DNA from: Luteimonas viscosa
Lineage (GTDB): Bacteria; Pseudomonadota; Gammaproteobacteria; Xanthomonadales; Xanthomonadaceae
Reading direction: 5' to 3'
Length of the DNA: 64,000 bases
NCBI RefSeq assembly: GCF_008244685.1
Contig: NZ_VTFT01000001.1
Location: 1,653,248-1,717,247, forward strand
This document shows, in pieces, positions 20,371-36,076 of the stretch. The notes beneath the pieces were generated by a model. The model worked only from the letters and a program-made list of their open reading frames with translations, was not told the DNA's origin and did no database searches. The first letter of the stretch is position 1. Every line of letters begins with the position of its first letter. The translations under genes and the position numbers were made by a program.

Positions 20371-21231
20371 TCAGACGGCCGCCGCTCCGCCCACGATCTC
20401 GGAAATCTCCTGGGTGATCGCCGCCTGCCGTGCCTTGTTGTAGACCAGGTTGAGCGTGTCGATCAGCTTGGTGGCGTTGTCGCTCGCGGACTTCATCGCG
20501 ACCATGCGCGCCGCGTGCTCGGACGCCACGTTCTCCATCACCGCCTGGTAGACCAGCGACTCGACGTAGCGGGTGAGCACGTAGCCGAGCACGGATTCGG
20601 CGTCGGGCTCGTAGATGTAGTCCCAGTCGTGCTGGGCCACGGCCTCCGACGGCGGAAGCGGCAGCAGCTGGTCGAACGCCGCGCGCTGGGTCATGGTGTT
20701 GACGAAGTCGTTGTAGACCAGGAAGACCTTGTCGACCTCGCCGGCATCGTAGGCGTCGAGCATGACCTTGACCACGCCCACCAGCTGCTCGACCTGCGGC
20801 TGGTCGCCGAGATGGCTGACGCTGGCGCGCATCTGCAGCTTCAGGCGGCGGAAGAACACCGTGGCCTTCTGGCCGATGGTGACCACGTCGACCTCGACGC
20901 CCTTGTCCTGCCACTGCCGGATCTCGCCCAGCAGCTTGCGGAACAGGTTGTTGTTCAGGCCGCCGGCCAGGCCGCGGTCCGACGAGACGATCACGTAGCC
21001 GACGCGCCTGATCTCCTTGCGCTCGACCAGGTACGGATGCTGGAACTCGGAGTTCGCCTGCGCGAGGTGCCCGATCAGCTGCCGCATGGCGCGTGCGTAC
21101 GGGCGCGAGGCCTTCATCCGCTCCTGCGCCTTGCGGATCTTCGAGGCCGAGACCATTTCCAGCGCGCGCGTCACCTTGCGGGTGTTCTGCACGCTCTTGA
21201 TCTTGGTCTTGATTTCCCTGCCACCGGCCAT
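20371..21231 (-). CDS. atpG: ATP synthase F1 subunit gamma
   Basis: A 286-residue gamma subunit, the rotating central shaft of F1. The N-terminal helix has the family pattern [20 protein letters not shown] and the C-terminal helix ends with [21 protein letters not shown] 21231 gives the standard MAGGREIK start. It sits in the usual order between atpA and atpD, but the spacers on both sides are expanded (124 and 151 bases) by inverted repeats. Confidence 0.97.
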   Translation of the reverse strand: MAGGREIKTKIKSVQNTRKVTRALEMVSASKIRKAQERMKASRPYARAMRQLIGHLAQANSEFQHPYLVERKEIRRVGYVIVSSDRGLAGGLNNNLFRKLLGEIRQWQDKGVEVDVVTIGQKATVFFRRLKLQMRASVSHLGDQPQVEQLVGVVKVMLDAYDAGEVDKVFLVYNDFVNTMTQRAAFDQLLPLPPSEAVAQHDWDYIYEPDAESVLGYVLTRYVESLVYQAVMENVASEHAARMVAMKSASDNATKLIDTLNLVYNKARQAAITQEISEIVGGAAAV

Positions 21232-21250
21232 CTAGCTCGCTCCGCTCGCG

Positions 21251-21350
21251 GTAATTCGTGATTGGTCATCGGTGATTCGAACAAGCGAATCCCGGCCCGT
21301 CACGCACCTGCTGTTGTTGTTGCCGTTACCAATCACGAATCACCAATCAC
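21251..21350. repeat. Heptad inverted repeat, atpA-atpG spacer
   Basis: The left arm (21251-21279) contains ATTCGTGATTGG followed by GGTGATTCG. The right arm (21328-21350) contains ACCAATCACGAATCACC followed by AATCAC. It belongs to the same family as the neighbouring spacers. The flank TCGCTCCGCTCGCGG next to the left arm recurs in similar form beside the atpC element. Confidence 0.7.
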
Positions 21351-21356
21351 ACCGGC

Positions 21357-22922
21357 TCAGTAGGAGCCGGTCTTCCTGAAGTCCTCGATGCCGGCCTTGT
21401 AGGCGGCCTCGATCTCGTCGTTCCAGTTGCCGCTGCCGTTGATCTGTTCGATCAGCTCGCCCTGGGTGTTGGCGAAGTGCGCGTGCAGCGCTTCCTCGAA
21501 CGCCAGGATCTTGCCCACCGGCACGTCGTCCATGTAGCCCTTGTCCACGGCGTAGATCGACAGCGCCTGGTAGGCGATCGACATCGGCGCGTACTGCTTC
21601 TGCTTCATCAGCTCGGTCACGCGCTGGCCGCGCTCGAGCTGCTTGCGGGTGGCTTCGTCGAGGTCGGACGCGAACTGCGCGAACGCCGCCAGCTCGCGGT
21701 ACTGCGCCAGCGCGATGCGGATGCCGCCCGACAGCTTCTTGATGATCTTGGTCTGCGCCGCGCCGCCGACGCGCGACACCGAGATGCCGGCGTTCACGGC
21801 CGGGCGGATGCCGGCGTTGAACAGGTCGGTCTCGAGGAAGATCTGGCCGTCGGTGATCGAGATCACGTTGGTCGGCACGAACGCGGACACGTCGCCGGCC
21901 TGGGTCTCGATGATCGGAAGCGCGGTCAGCGAGCCGGTCCTGCCCTTGACCTCGCCGTTGGTGAACTTCTCGACGTAGTCCTCGGACACGCGCGCGGCGC
22001 GCTCGAGCAGGCGGCTGTGCAGGTAGAACACGTCGCCCGGGTAGGCTTCGCGGCCCGGCGGGCGCTTGAGCAGCAGCGAGATCTGGCGGTAGGCGACGGC
22101 CTGCTTGGACAGGTCGTCGTACACGATCAGCGCGTCCTGGCCGCGGTCCATGAAGTACTCGCCCATGGTGCAGCCCGAGTACGCGGAGATGTACTGCATC
22201 GCCGCCGACTCGGACGCCGTGGCCGCGACCACGATCGTGTGCGCCAGGGCGCCATTCTCTTCCAGCTTGCGCACGATGTTGGCCACGGTCGAGGCCTTCT
22301 GGCCGATCGCGACGTACACGCACTTGATGCCGGTGCCCTTCTGGTTGATCACCGCGTCGATCGCCATCGCGGTCTTGCCGGTCTGGCGGTCGCCGATGAC
22401 CAGCTCGCGCTGGCCGCGGCCGATCGGGATCATGGCGTCGACCGACTTGTAGCCGGTCTGCACCGGCTGGTCGACCGACTTGCGCCAGATCACGCCCGGC
22501 GCCACGCGCTCGACCGGCGCGCTCAGCTTCGCCTCGATCGGGCCCTTGCCGTCGATCGGCTCGCCCAGCGCGTTGACCACGCGGCCGAGCAGTTCGGGGC
22601 CGATCGGCACCGACAGGATCTGGCCGGTGGTCTTGGCGGTGTCGCCCTCGCGCAGGTGCTCGTAGTCGCCCAGGACCACGGCGCCGACCGAGTCGCGCTC
22701 CAGGTTCAGCGCCAGCGCGTAGGTCGGCGTGCCGCCTTCCGCGGCGGGCAGCTCGATCATCTCGCCCTGCATGGCGTCGGCCAGGCCGTAGATGCGCACG
22801 ATGCCGTCGGACACCGAGGTGACCGTGCCTTCGTTGCGCGACTCCGCGGCCAGCTTGACCTTGTCGATGCGGCTCTTGATCAGTTCGCTGATTTCGGAGG
22901 GATTGAGCGTGGTGGTTGCCAT
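21357..22922 (-). CDS. atpA: ATP synthase F1 subunit alpha
   Basis: A 521-residue alpha subunit with the non-catalytic nucleotide P-loop GDRQTGKT at 177-184 and the arginine-finger region in the C-terminal third ([14 protein letters not shown]). ATG 22922 ([12 protein letters not shown]) matches the usual family start; a seven-residue extension is possible but unlikely. The 148-base spacer to atpH contains another heptad inverted repeat. Confidence 0.98.
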   Translation of the reverse strand: MATTTLNPSEISELIKSRIDKVKLAAESRNEGTVTSVSDGIVRIYGLADAMQGEMIELPAAEGGTPTYALALNLERDSVGAVVLGDYEHLREGDTAKTTGQILSVPIGPELLGRVVNALGEPIDGKGPIEAKLSAPVERVAPGVIWRKSVDQPVQTGYKSVDAMIPIGRGQRELVIGDRQTGKTAMAIDAVINQKGTGIKCVYVAIGQKASTVANIVRKLEENGALAHTIVVAATASESAAMQYISAYSGCTMGEYFMDRGQDALIVYDDLSKQAVAYRQISLLLKRPPGREAYPGDVFYLHSRLLERAARVSEDYVEKFTNGEVKGRTGSLTALPIIETQAGDVSAFVPTNVISITDGQIFLETDLFNAGIRPAVNAGISVSRVGGAAQTKIIKKLSGGIRIALAQYRELAAFAQFASDLDEATRKQLERGQRVTELMKQKQYAPMSIAYQALSIYAVDKGYMDDVPVGKILAFEEALHAHFANTQGELIEQINGSGNWNDEIEAAYKAGIEDFRKTGSY

Positions 22923-22979
22923 TTCTTCGTTTCCTGGTCGCATGCCGCGGTTGCGGCATTCGGATTTCTATTGTCTGTT

Positions 22980-23068
22980 CGTGATTGGTGATTCGTGATC
23001 AGTCATTCGGATGAAGCCTCAGTGCCTTCTGCTTTTCCGAATCACGAATCACCAATCTGCGAATCACG
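22980..23068. repeat. Heptad inverted repeat, atpH-atpA spacer
   Basis: The left arm (22980-23010) begins CGTGATTGGTGATTCGTGAT and the right arm (23038-23068) begins CGAATCACGAATCACCAAT; a centre of about 27 bases separates them. This is the fourth member of the set. Confidence 0.72.
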
Positions 23069-23070
23069 CG

Positions 23071-23598
23071 TCAGCTCGCTAACGCACTCTGCAATCGCGA
23101 GAGCTTGCCGCGCAGCGAACCGTCGATGACCACGTCGCCGGCGGCGATGATCGCGCCGCCGATCAGGGCCTCGTCGACCGCCGTCTCGATCTCGACCTCG
23201 CGGCCGAAGCGCTTGCGCAGCGCGGCCTTGATGGTGTCGAGCTCGGTGGCCGGCAACGCCGTGGCCGAAGTCACCGTCGCCTTGACCACCTGCTCGGCCT
23301 CGTCGCGCAGGTCCTCGTACAGGCCCGCGATCTCCGGCAGCATCGCCAGCCGGCGGTTGTCGGCCAGCAGCGCGAGGAAATCGCGGAACGCGGCCGGGGC
23401 GCCGTCGGGCGAGAGCAGTTCGACCGCCTGCTCGCGGACCAGCGCCGGATGTCCGAGCACCGCCGCCGCCTGCGGATCGGCCGCGACCCGCGCGGCGAAG
23501 CCGAGCGCGTCCGACCACGGCGCGAACGCGCCGGCGTCCTTCGCGATCATGAACGCGGCGCGGGCGTAGGGACGGGCGAGCGTGAGGGCCTGGCTCAT
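23071..23598 (-). CDS. atpH: ATP synthase F1 subunit delta
   Basis: A 175-residue delta subunit that clamps the peripheral stalk to the top of F1. The OSCP/delta signature is visible near the C-terminus (DEALIGGAIIAAGDVVIDGSL). ATG 23598 begins MSQALTLARPYARAAF, the typical start; the longer frame upstream overlaps atpF and is rejected. The start lies only 4 bases after the atpF stop, so translation is probably coupled. Confidence 0.96.
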   Translation of the reverse strand: MSQALTLARPYARAAFMIAKDAGAFAPWSDALGFAARVAADPQAAAVLGHPALVREQAVELLSPDGAPAAFRDFLALLADNRRLAMLPEIAGLYEDLRDEAEQVVKATVTSATALPATELDTIKAALRKRFGREVEIETAVDEALIGGAIIAAGDVVIDGSLRGKLSRLQSALAS

Positions 23599-23602
23599 CG
23601 GA

Positions 23603-24088
23603 TCAGGCCGCCTGGTCCGACAGCTGCGTCGCCAGCTCGTCGAGCAGCGCCTTGTGGGCGCTGGCGTCGATCTCGCGCCGCAGCAGCTTCTCGGCGCCGG
23701 CCACCGCCAGCGTCGACACCTGCCTGCGCAGGTCCTCGCGTGCACGGTTGGCGGACGCGGCGATCTCGGCCTCGACCAGCGCCTTCTGCCGCTCGCCCTC
23801 GGTGATCGCCTCGGCCTTGGCCGCATCGACGATCTGGTTCGCGCGCTGGTGCGCCTGCTCGATGATCTCGTTGGCCTTGGCGCGCGCCGCCTTGAGTTCC
23901 TCGGCGACCCGCTCCTCGGCCTGCGCCAGGTTCTTCTGCGCGTTGTCCGCGGCCGCGAGGCCTTCGGCGATCTTCTGCTGGCGCTCCTCGATGGCGTTCA
24001 TCAGCGGCGGCCAGACGAACTTCCAGGTGAACCAGATCAGGATCGCGAACGCGAGGCCCTGGCCCAGGAATGTGGCATTGAATTGCAT
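23603..24088 (-). CDS. atpF: ATP synthase Fo subunit b
   Basis: A 161-residue b subunit: one N-terminal membrane helix (about 5-27) followed by a long charged coiled coil that dimerises to form the peripheral stalk. The start [20 protein letters not shown] is typical for proteobacteria. An 85-base spacer without the heptad repeat separates it from atpE. Confidence 0.97.
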   Translation of the reverse strand: MQFNATFLGQGLAFAILIWFTWKFVWPPLMNAIEERQQKIAEGLAAADNAQKNLAQAEERVAEELKAARAKANEIIEQAHQRANQIVDAAKAEAITEGERQKALVEAEIAASANRAREDLRRQVSTLAVAGAEKLLRREIDASAHKALLDELATQLSDQAA

Positions 24089-24173
24089 CGTGATGCTCCG
24101 CGATTGTCACACGGGCGCGGGTCGCGCCCGACCGTGCCGCACGCCGTCGAACGGCGCGCGGCAACCAGCCCGA

Positions 24174-29550
<5,377 letters not shown>

Positions 29551-29567
<17 letters not shown>

Positions 29568-30723
29568 CGCTTGCTCCTCTGGTTCCGGGTGCGCCGGCGT
29601 CGGTGGTCGACGCCTGCTGTTCGCGTAGTTCGGCTTCGCGCGCGTCTTCCTCGATCGCGCGCCGGGTGTCTTCGCCCGCGTCGTTGCGCGCCAGTCGCGC
29701 GCGCTCCTCGCGTGGCAGCGACGCTTCCGCCCTCGCGGGGGCATCGTCCTCGTCGCGACCGGGCGCCTGTCCGCGCAGCAGGGCCAGCGCGTCCTCGCCG
29801 CTGCGCCCGAACGCGCTGCGCAGGTGCAGGTCGCGTTGCGGGAAGGGGATCTCGATGCCGTGCTCGTGCAGCGCGGTGTCCAGTTCCCACAGGTACGCGG
29901 CCCTGATCGCGGCGTTGCGGCGCGCCGCCTCCTCGGTCAGCCACACCGCGAGGATGTATTCCACCGCGCTGTCGCCGAAGTTGACCAGCCATACCTGCGG
30001 ACGCCGGTCGTCGTCGTTCGCGAGCGTGAACGGCACGCGCGCCGCCGCTTCCAGCGCCGCCTTCTTGACCAGCAGCTTGTCGGTGCCGTAGGCGACGCCG
30101 AAGGGCACGCGGATGCGACGATGGTCGGTGCCGTGGGTCCAGTTCACCACCCGCCCGCTGACGAACTCGGAGTTCGGCACCAGCACGTCGATGGCGTCGT
30201 TGGTGGTGATCAACGTGGAGCGGATGTTGATGGCGCGCACCACGCCGCGGATGTCGTTATCGAGCTCGACGAAATCGCCCACCTTGAGCGAACGGTCGAA
30301 CAGCAGGATCAGGCCCGAGACGAAATTGCTGAAGATCGCCTGCAGGCCGAAGCCGAGCCCGACGCCGATCGCGCCGGCGAACACCGCGAACTGGCTGAGC
30401 GGCATGCCGGCCACGTTCATCGCGGCCAGGAAGCCGATCGTGATCAGCACGTAGTGCGCGAGCCGCGATACCGTGTAGAGCGCCGGCTGGCTGACGCCGC
30501 CGCTGCGGCCACCGTAGCGGGCGATCGCGCGCTGCAGCAGCTGCGACACCACCCAGGCCACGACCAGCACCACCAGCGCGGCGATCATCGCGCCGATGGT
30601 GATGCCGCCCAGGCCGAACGCCTGCAGCGGCGCGTAGCCGAGCACGGCGCCGACGCCGTCGCGCGCCTGCCCGGCGGCTGCGGCGGCCTGCGATGGCGCG
30701 GCGGCGGCTACCGCATGCAGCAT
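29551..30723 (-). CDS. Mechanosensitive ion channel, MscS family
   Basis: A 390-residue small-conductance channel protein. Three N-terminal membrane helices (about 40-65, 85-105, 110-140) end in the pore-lining TM3 with the Gly/Ala pattern GAIGVGLGFGLQAIFSNF, followed by the cytoplasmic beta and alpha/beta vestibule domains. The last 80 residues form a charged tail (Arg/Glu/Asp/Ala-rich) absent from E. coli MscS. It protects against hypo-osmotic shock. It lies between aceF (7 bases upstream) and lpd (17-base overlap), so all three should share one transcript, an unexpected partner for a dehydrogenase complex. Confidence 0.93.
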
Positions 30724-30730
30724 CCGGCGC

Positions 30731-32110
30731 CTACAGCAGCACGCGGCGCATGTCCGCGAGCAGTTGCGCGAGGTAGGCGGTGAAACGCGCGGCGGCGGCG
30801 CCGTCGATCACGCGGTGGTCGTAGCTCAGCGACAGCGGCAGGACCAGGCGCGGCACGAACTGCTTGCCGTCCCACACCGGCTTCATCGACGACTTGGACA
30901 CGCCCAGGATCGCGACCTCCGGCGCGTTCACGATCGGCGTGAACGCGGTGCCGCCGATGCCGCCCAGCGAGCTGATCGAGAAGCAGCCGCCGGACATCTC
31001 GGCCGGGCCGAGCTTGCCGTCGCGCGCCTTCTTCGCCAGCTCGCCCATCTCCTGGCTGATCTGCAGCACGCCCTTCCTGTCCACGTCCCGCACCACCGGC
31101 ACCACCAGTCCGTTCGGCGTGTCGGCGGCGAAGCCGATGTGGAAGTACTTCTTCAGCGTCAGCGTCTCGCCGGCGGCGTCGAGCGAGGCGTTGAAATCGG
31201 GATACTTCGCCAGCGCGTTGGCACTGGCCTTGATCAGGAAGGCGAGCATGGTCAGCTTGATGCCGGACTTGCTCTTCTCCGCCTCCTGGTTGAGCTGCAC
31301 GCGCAGCGCCTCGAGGTCGGTGATGTCGGCATCGTCGAACTGGGTGACGTGCGGGATCATCGCCCAGTTGCGCGCGAGGTTGGCGCCGGAGATCTTCTTG
31401 ATCCGCGAGAGCGGCTTCTCCTCGACCTCGCCGAACTTCGAGAAATCCACCTTCGGCCACGGCAGCAGATTCAGGCCGTTGCCGCCACCCGCGCCGGCCG
31501 GTGCGGTGGTCGCGCCGGAGAGCACGCCCTTGACGTACTTCTGCACGTCCTCCTTCGTGATCCGCCCACCCTTCTCCGTGCCGGTCACCTGCGACAGGTC
31601 CGCGCCGAGCTCGCGCGCGAACAGGCGTACCGCGGGGCTGGCGTAGGGCACCTTGCCCGGGATCAGGGCCTCGGCCTCGAAACGCACCGGCGGCTCGACC
31701 GGGCCCGCCGCCTTGCCGGCCTGCGCATCGATCGAGGCCTGGGCGATGTTGTCGGGCTTGCCACCCACCGCGACCGGCTCGACCACCGGATCGGGCTCCT
31801 TCGGCTTCGTCGGCGCGGGCGCGGCAGCCGCTGCGGGGGCGGCTGCCTCCGGCGTGTCGCCCGCGGCCGCGGCCGCCTCGATCACCGCGACCACGGCGCC
31901 CTCCGACAGGGTGTCACCGAGCTTGACCTTCAGCTCGCGCACCACGCCGGCGAACTCGGCGGGCACTTCCATCGTCGCCTTGTCCGATTCCAGCGTGACC
32001 AGGCCCTGGTCCTTCGCGACCGTGTCGCCGACCGCGACCAGCACCTCGATGACGGGGACATCGTCGTAGCCGCCGATATCGGGGACGCGGGATTCTTTCA
32101 GGTCGGCCAT
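30731..32110 (-). CDS. aceF: Dihydrolipoyllysine acetyltransferase, E2 of pyruvate dehydrogenase
   Basis: A 459-residue E2 with a single lipoyl domain (about 1-80, Lys44 in ESDKATMEV), an Ala/Pro linker, a peripheral subunit-binding domain (about 155-190: YASPAVRLFARELGADLSQV) and the catalytic core ending with the acetyltransferase motif SYDHRVIDGA. It transfers acetyl groups to CoA and forms the complex's core. Residues 9-50 are identical to the first lipoyl domain of the downstream lpd. ATG 32110 has GAGAGGG upstream and rejects a 50-residue extension. The E1 gene (aceE) is not in the window. Confidence 0.96.
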   Translation of the reverse strand: MADLKESRVPDIGGYDDVPVIEVLVAVGDTVAKDQGLVTLESDKATMEVPAEFAGVVRELKVKLGDTLSEGAVVAVIEAAAAAGDTPEAAAPAAAAAPAPTKPKEPDPVVEPVAVGGKPDNIAQASIDAQAGKAAGPVEPPVRFEAEALIPGKVPYASPAVRLFARELGADLSQVTGTEKGGRITKEDVQKYVKGVLSGATTAPAGAGGGNGLNLLPWPKVDFSKFGEVEEKPLSRIKKISGANLARNWAMIPHVTQFDDADITDLEALRVQLNQEAEKSKSGIKLTMLAFLIKASANALAKYPDFNASLDAAGETLTLKKYFHIGFAADTPNGLVVPVVRDVDRKGVLQISQEMGELAKKARDGKLGPAEMSGGCFSISSLGGIGGTAFTPIVNAPEVAILGVSKSSMKPVWDGKQFVPRLVLPLSLSYDHRVIDGAAAARFTAYLAQLLADMRRVLL

Positions 32111-32599
32111 ACGGCCCTCTCGAGGCGGCAAGGGGATTCCTATTGTGTCCGCATGTCCACCGCGCGCCAACCATGGCGCGCGGCGGCGGTGCGCGCGATC
32201 CCCGTGGGAGGGAGGCCGTGGCGCAGGTTTGCCGCCGATGCGGCCTGCTCCCGGGCGCATGGTTGCGTGTGCAACGTCCCAGGGCGGCGGGACGCCTGTC
32301 CGTCCGCGTGCGCCGGACGTGTCGCCGGGCGTTCACCATGGAGCGAGGAACACTGCATTCCGGGGACGAGGTGCCGCTCCTGACGGCCATCGTGCAGGGC
32401 GGATGGCGAGCGGCCCGCGTGGCGTCCGCATACGCGCTGGTCACCACGATGAACGCGCGCCCCACGCACGCAACCGATTCGCCTCACGCGCGCGCTTCGA
32501 TTCATCCAGGCGTCGCTACGGTGTGCGCGCCCATCCCAGATGGGCAATGCCCACCTCAAGGGCAAACGGCTACACCCACAACCACATGAGGAGTCCCCC
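32111..32599. other. 489-base intergenic region between aceF and an OmpW-type gene
   Basis: This is the divergent control region for aceF and the porin gene. It contains no gene I can support; the open frames are overlapping products of high GC without start signals. An AGGAG site (32589-32593) serves the porin gene and GAGAGGG serves aceF. No repeat of the REP or heptad families was seen. Confidence 0.5.
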
Positions 32600-33235
32600 A
32601 TGCAGTCCTTGCGTTCACTTGGTCTTTCCGCCGCCATCGCTTCGCTCCTGGTCGCCCCCGCCGCCTTCGCGCAGGACACGGGCGACAGCGCTTCCGGCAA
32701 GCGTTTCTCCGTGGTCGGCAGCGCCACGATCCTGCAACCCGATTCCGATCCCCTGCCCGGCTCGCGCATCGACGCCGACGGCGACGTCGCGCCGACCCTG
32801 AGCGCCACCTACCACGTCAACGACAATATCGGCGTGGAACTCTGGGGTGCGGCCGACAAGTTCAACCACCGCGTGCGCGGCGACGCGGGCAAGATCGGCA
32901 CGGTCGACTCGCAGCCGATCGCGCTGAGCGGCCAGTACCACTTCGGCGATGCCGACAACACCTTCCGCCCGTTCGTGGGCCTGGGCTACCACCAGACCAA
33001 CATCAGCGACGAGGACATCGCCACCGCCGACGGCTCGCATGTCGGCCTGACCTCGCCCAAGGGCGCGATCGGCACCGTGGGCGTGGACGTGAACATCACC
33101 CCGACCTGGTTCGCGCGCGCCGATGCGCGCTACCTGGACGGCGACGCGGATGCCAAGCTCGCCGGGCAGACGGTCGAGCGCGACGTCAGGTTCAACCCGT
33201 GGACGGTGGGGGTCGGCGTCGGCGCTCGGTTCTGA
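32600..33235 (+). CDS. OmpW family outer-membrane protein
   Basis: A 211-residue eight-stranded barrel protein of the OmpW family. The signal peptide (residues 1-25, cut after AFA) is clear, as are the OmpW hallmarks: an early GSATILQPDSDP strand, the STYHVNDN-like segment LSATYHVNDNIGVEL, FRPFVGLGYHQT in the middle, and a terminal ARF. OmpW proteins form narrow hydrophobic channels and respond to oxygen and salt stress. ATG 32600 has AGGAG six bases upstream; the 20-residue extension is rejected. A strong terminator follows at 33284. Confidence 0.93.
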   Translation: MQSLRSLGLSAAIASLLVAPAAFAQDTGDSASGKRFSVVGSATILQPDSDPLPGSRIDADGDVAPTLSATYHVNDNIGVELWGAADKFNHRVRGDAGKIGTVDSQPIALSGQYHFGDADNTFRPFVGLGYHQTNISDEDIATADGSHVGLTSPKGAIGTVGVDVNITPTWFARADARYLDGDADAKLAGQTVERDVRFNPWTVGVGVGARF

Positions 33236-33283
33236 CCGGTCGCCGACGGCCCCCTGCGGCCGGACATGCGCCACGCTCCATGC

Positions 33284-33305
33284 AACGGGCCCTTTCGGGC
33301 CCGTT
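33284..33305 (+). terminator. Rho-independent terminator after the OmpW gene
   Basis: AACGGGCCC and GGGCCCGTT form a nine-base perfect stem with a TTTC loop, followed by GTTCATTG. It lies 48 bases beyond the stop and may also act on the convergent gene at 33388. Confidence 0.75.
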
Positions 33306-33387
33306 GTTCATTGGTGTGCAGCTTGCGACGTGCGGCCCGGGGCATGCGCGCGACCCAACGGCATGAGGCCGGCGGATGCGCCGACGC

Positions 33388-33948
33388 TCAGCGTGTCCGG
33401 CGCCGCGACAGCATGCCCAGCCGCCGCAGCTGTCGCCGCAGTCCCCAGGCGAACGCCAGGTGGTAGCCCAGCAGCAGGCCGCCCATGGCCCAGAGGCTGG
33501 CGGGGTCGGCCAGCCACGGCCAGGGCACCGGTGCGGGCACGCCTTCGAAAGCGCGGTGCCAGGCCTGCCACGCGCCCAGTGCGATCCGCGCCGCGACCAG
33601 CAGGACCAGGGCGGCCACCAGCCACGCATTGGCGGTGTAGTGCAACCGGCCGTCGCCGGCTTCCAGACGCGCGAGCCACAGGCCGGCGACGCCGATCGCG
33701 ACGCCCGCCAGCAGCCCGGCGCCGGCATTCGACGCCGCGCCATCGATCCAGATCGCGCCGATTCCCGCGCCCAGCAGGAACAGCACCGACGAGAGCAGCA
33801 ACGCGAACGCGTTGAAGCTCACCCAGCCCGGCCGTGCCCGGCGCCTGGAACGACCGGCACGATAGCGCTGCCACAGCCCCAGCGGCCACAGCAGCAGCGC
33901 GAGCGCGAGCAGGACCAGGAGCACGAACGGGAGCAGCAGCAGGGGCAT
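33388..33948 (-). CDS. Inner-membrane protein, DUF1453-like
   Basis: A 186-residue protein with about five hydrophobic helices (about 2-20, 42-65, 68-85, 98-118, 145-165), a basic loop after the first helix (RYRAGRSRRRARPG) and a basic C-terminal end (RRQLRRLGMLSRRRTR), consistent with a cytoplasmic tail. The pattern recalls the DUF1453/CcdC membrane family seen in xanthomonads, but I cannot confirm that by eye. It follows the DMT exporter gene by 20 bases and is probably co-transcribed with it. No catalytic motif was seen. Confidence 0.7.
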   Translation of the reverse strand: MPLLLLPFVLLVLLALALLLWPLGLWQRYRAGRSRRRARPGWVSFNAFALLLSSVLFLLGAGIGAIWIDGAASNAGAGLLAGVAIGVAGLWLARLEAGDGRLHYTANAWLVAALVLLVAARIALGAWQAWHRAFEGVPAPVPWPWLADPASLWAMGGLLLGYHLAFAWGLRRQLRRLGMLSRRRTR

Positions 33949-33968
33949 GGCGGGATGCCGGTGCGCGG

Positions 33969-34880
33969 TTACGGCGGCGGCGTCTGCGCCGCGTCGGGCG
34001 GGCGCGGACCGGCGACGATGCGTTCGCGGCGGATCAGGTACAGGCCGCTGGCGATGATGATCGCCGCACCCAGCCAGGTCATCGAATCGGGCAACGCCTG
34101 CCAGACCAGCAGGTCGAGCAGCACCACCCACACCAGCGCCGCGTACTCCAGCGGCGCGATCTGGCTGGCCTCGCCGAAGCGGAAGGCGTGGGTCAACGCC
34201 ACCTGCCCGAGGGCGCCGGTGACGCCGATGAGCGCGATCACCGGCCAGTGCGCGCGCTGCAGCGGATGCCAGTCGAACACCGCGACCGCGCCGGCGAACA
34301 CGCCCAGCAACACCAGGAACCAGAACACCATCGCCTCGGGGCTGTCGCGCATCGCCAGTTTGCGCACCGTGATCGCCGCGATCGCATAGCTCAGTGCCGC
34401 CAGCACCACGGCCAGCCCGGCGAGCGTCGCCACGCCCTCGCCGGTCGGGCGCAGCACCACCAGCACGCCCACCAGGCCGACCGCGATCGCCGCCCAGCGC
34501 CGGGGCCCGACCTTCTCGCCGAGGAACGGCACCGCCAGCGCGGTGACCATCAACGGCGCGACGAAGACGATGGCGTAGGCGGTCGACAGCGGCATCCGCG
34601 CCAGGCCGTAGACGAAGCCCGCCATCATCGCCACGCCAAGCAGTCCGCGCAGCAGGTGCAGCCGCCAGTGCACGCGCAGCAGGGTGCCCGCGCGCCCGCT
34701 CATGGCGATCCACAGCAGCACCAGCGGCAGCGCCGAGACGCTGCGCAACACCGCCACCTGGAACGGCGGGTAGTCGTTGGCGATCCACTTCATGCCCGCG
34801 TCCATCAACGCGAACAGCAGCCCGGCCGCCAGCATCCACGCCGCCGCCGTGCCGGGGCGATGTGCGGCCGCGGGCGTCAT
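33969..34880 (-). CDS. DMT superfamily transporter, EamA type
   Basis: A 303-residue transporter with ten predicted membrane helices arranged as two EamA repeats. The second-repeat signature PLEYAALVWVVLLDLLVW is present. Members export amino acids, nucleosides or other metabolites, and the substrate is not predictable here. ATG 34880 (MTPAAAHRPG) precedes the first helix by about 12 residues and replaces a 19-residue extension. It lies between the tyrA-like gene (83 bases upstream) and the DUF1453-like gene. Confidence 0.88.
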   Translation of the reverse strand: MTPAAAHRPGTAAAWMLAAGLLFALMDAGMKWIANDYPPFQVAVLRSVSALPLVLLWIAMSGRAGTLLRVHWRLHLLRGLLGVAMMAGFVYGLARMPLSTAYAIVFVAPLMVTALAVPFLGEKVGPRRWAAIAVGLVGVLVVLRPTGEGVATLAGLAVVLAALSYAIAAITVRKLAMRDSPEAMVFWFLVLLGVFAGAVAVFDWHPLQRAHWPVIALIGVTGALGQVALTHAFRFGEASQIAPLEYAALVWVVLLDLLVWQALPDSMTWLGAAIIIASGLYLIRRERIVAGPRPPDAAQTPPP

Positions 34881-34963
34881 GCGGCGTGCAGGCTGGCGAT
34901 GTCGATCATGGGGCGATCCCGATGCGGGGGAAGCCATGATGCCGCATCCGCCGGCCGCGCGGT

Positions 34964-36076
34964 TCAGCCGCTTTCGAGCACCCGGCCGATGCCGGTTTCG
35001 TCGATCTGCGCGACCGCCGCGGCCAGCGCCGCCGGGTCGGTGCCGCGGACGAAGCCGATGCGGAAATGCACCTCGCCCGCCGGCGTGCGCGAGGAATGGA
35101 TCGACTCCAGGCTGACCCCGTGGCTCTCGAACACATGCAACAGCGCGCGCAGCGAACCGGGCCGGTCTTCGGGCAGGTGCACGCTGGTGAACTGGCGCGC
35201 GACGAGGTCGGCGAGCAGGTAGCCGACCCGCTCGTAGGCGTGGTTGCCCTCGGCCAGCGCCTGTTCGCCGAACGCCTCGCGGCTTTCCAGGAAACGTTCG
35301 CGGAAGCGCGCGCGCGCCGCGTCGTCGCCCTGGCGGACGAGGTCGCGCAGTTCCGAGAGCTGCGCCAGCAGGCTGTCAAGCACCTCCGCCGAATGCCGGT
35401 TGCCGAACTGGATCTCCTCGTAGATCTCGGGATTGAGCGAGAGGATGCGCGCGGCGATCGCGGCGTCGAGTTCGAACGAGGCCGAGCGGAACGGCATGAT
35501 CGCGGACATGTCGCCGACACGACCGGCGTATTCGCCCAGCACGCCGGCCTGGGCGAGGTGGGAGGCGTGCACCATCGCCTGCACCAGCGCCATCATCCGG
35601 TCGTGGCGCTCGGCGCCGGCGTGTACGCATTCGCCTTCCAGCGCGTCCAGCAGCGCCTGCAGCCACGGCCGCCAGCGGTCCAGGCGCGCCTCGCACACCA
35701 CCACCACGCGGCCCTTCATGGTCGGCGCCTTGGGCGGCGCGGTCATCGGGTGCAGGCCCACCACCTCGGCGCGCGAGCGCAGCATCGCCTCGACCGGGCC
35801 CTGCTTGATCGAGGTGATGTCGAGCCACAGCCGGCCGGCCTCGCGTCCGCCGGACAGGCGCACGTACTCGTCCACCAGCGCCGCGGTGGAGCGGATCGGG
35901 GTCGCGAACAGCAGCACGTCGGCGCGTTCGAGCAGCACGTCGCGCGCGTCGCTGCCGGCATCGCCCGGGTCGTGGCCGATCACCCGCAATCCCATGCGCC
36001 GTTCGAAGAAGCCGCGCAGCCAGCGGCCGTAGGTGCCGGCGCTGCCGACGATGCCGATGAGCGGGAAAGGGGTCAC
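34964..36076 (-). CDS. Prephenate dehydrogenase with C-terminal ACT domain
   Basis: A 370-residue TyrA-family enzyme. The N-terminal dinucleotide-binding segment is IGIVGSAGTYGRW, the prephenate dehydrogenase helical dimerisation region follows, and residues about 290-370 form an ACT domain (SVHLPEDRPGSLRALLHVF), the site for tyrosine feedback. It oxidatively decarboxylates prephenate to 4-hydroxyphenylpyruvate in tyrosine synthesis. The start is GTG at 36076, in MTPFPLIGIVG, which places the Rossmann motif at the N-terminus. No other aromatic pathway gene is adjacent. Confidence 0.9.
   Translation of the reverse strand: MTPFPLIGIVGSAGTYGRWLRGFFERRMGLRVIGHDPGDAGSDARDVLLERADVLLFATPIRSTAALVDEYVRLSGGREAGRLWLDITSIKQGPVEAMLRSRAEVVGLHPMTAPPKAPTMKGRVVVVCEARLDRWRPWLQALLDALEGECVHAGAERHDRMMALVQAMVHASHLAQAGVLGEYAGRVGDMSAIMPFRSASFELDAAIAARILSLNPEIYEEIQFGNRHSAEVLDSLLAQLSELRDLVRQGDDAARARFRERFLESREAFGEQALAEGNHAYERVGYLLADLVARQFTSVHLPEDRPGSLRALLHVFESHGVSLESIHSSRTPAGEVHFRIGFVRGTDPAALAAAVAQIDETGIGRVLESG

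Noticed and set aside
32145-32801. Open frames in the aceF/OmpW intergenic region
   Set aside because: They overlap one another in several frames, have Arg/Pro-rich products and no ribosome-binding sites.
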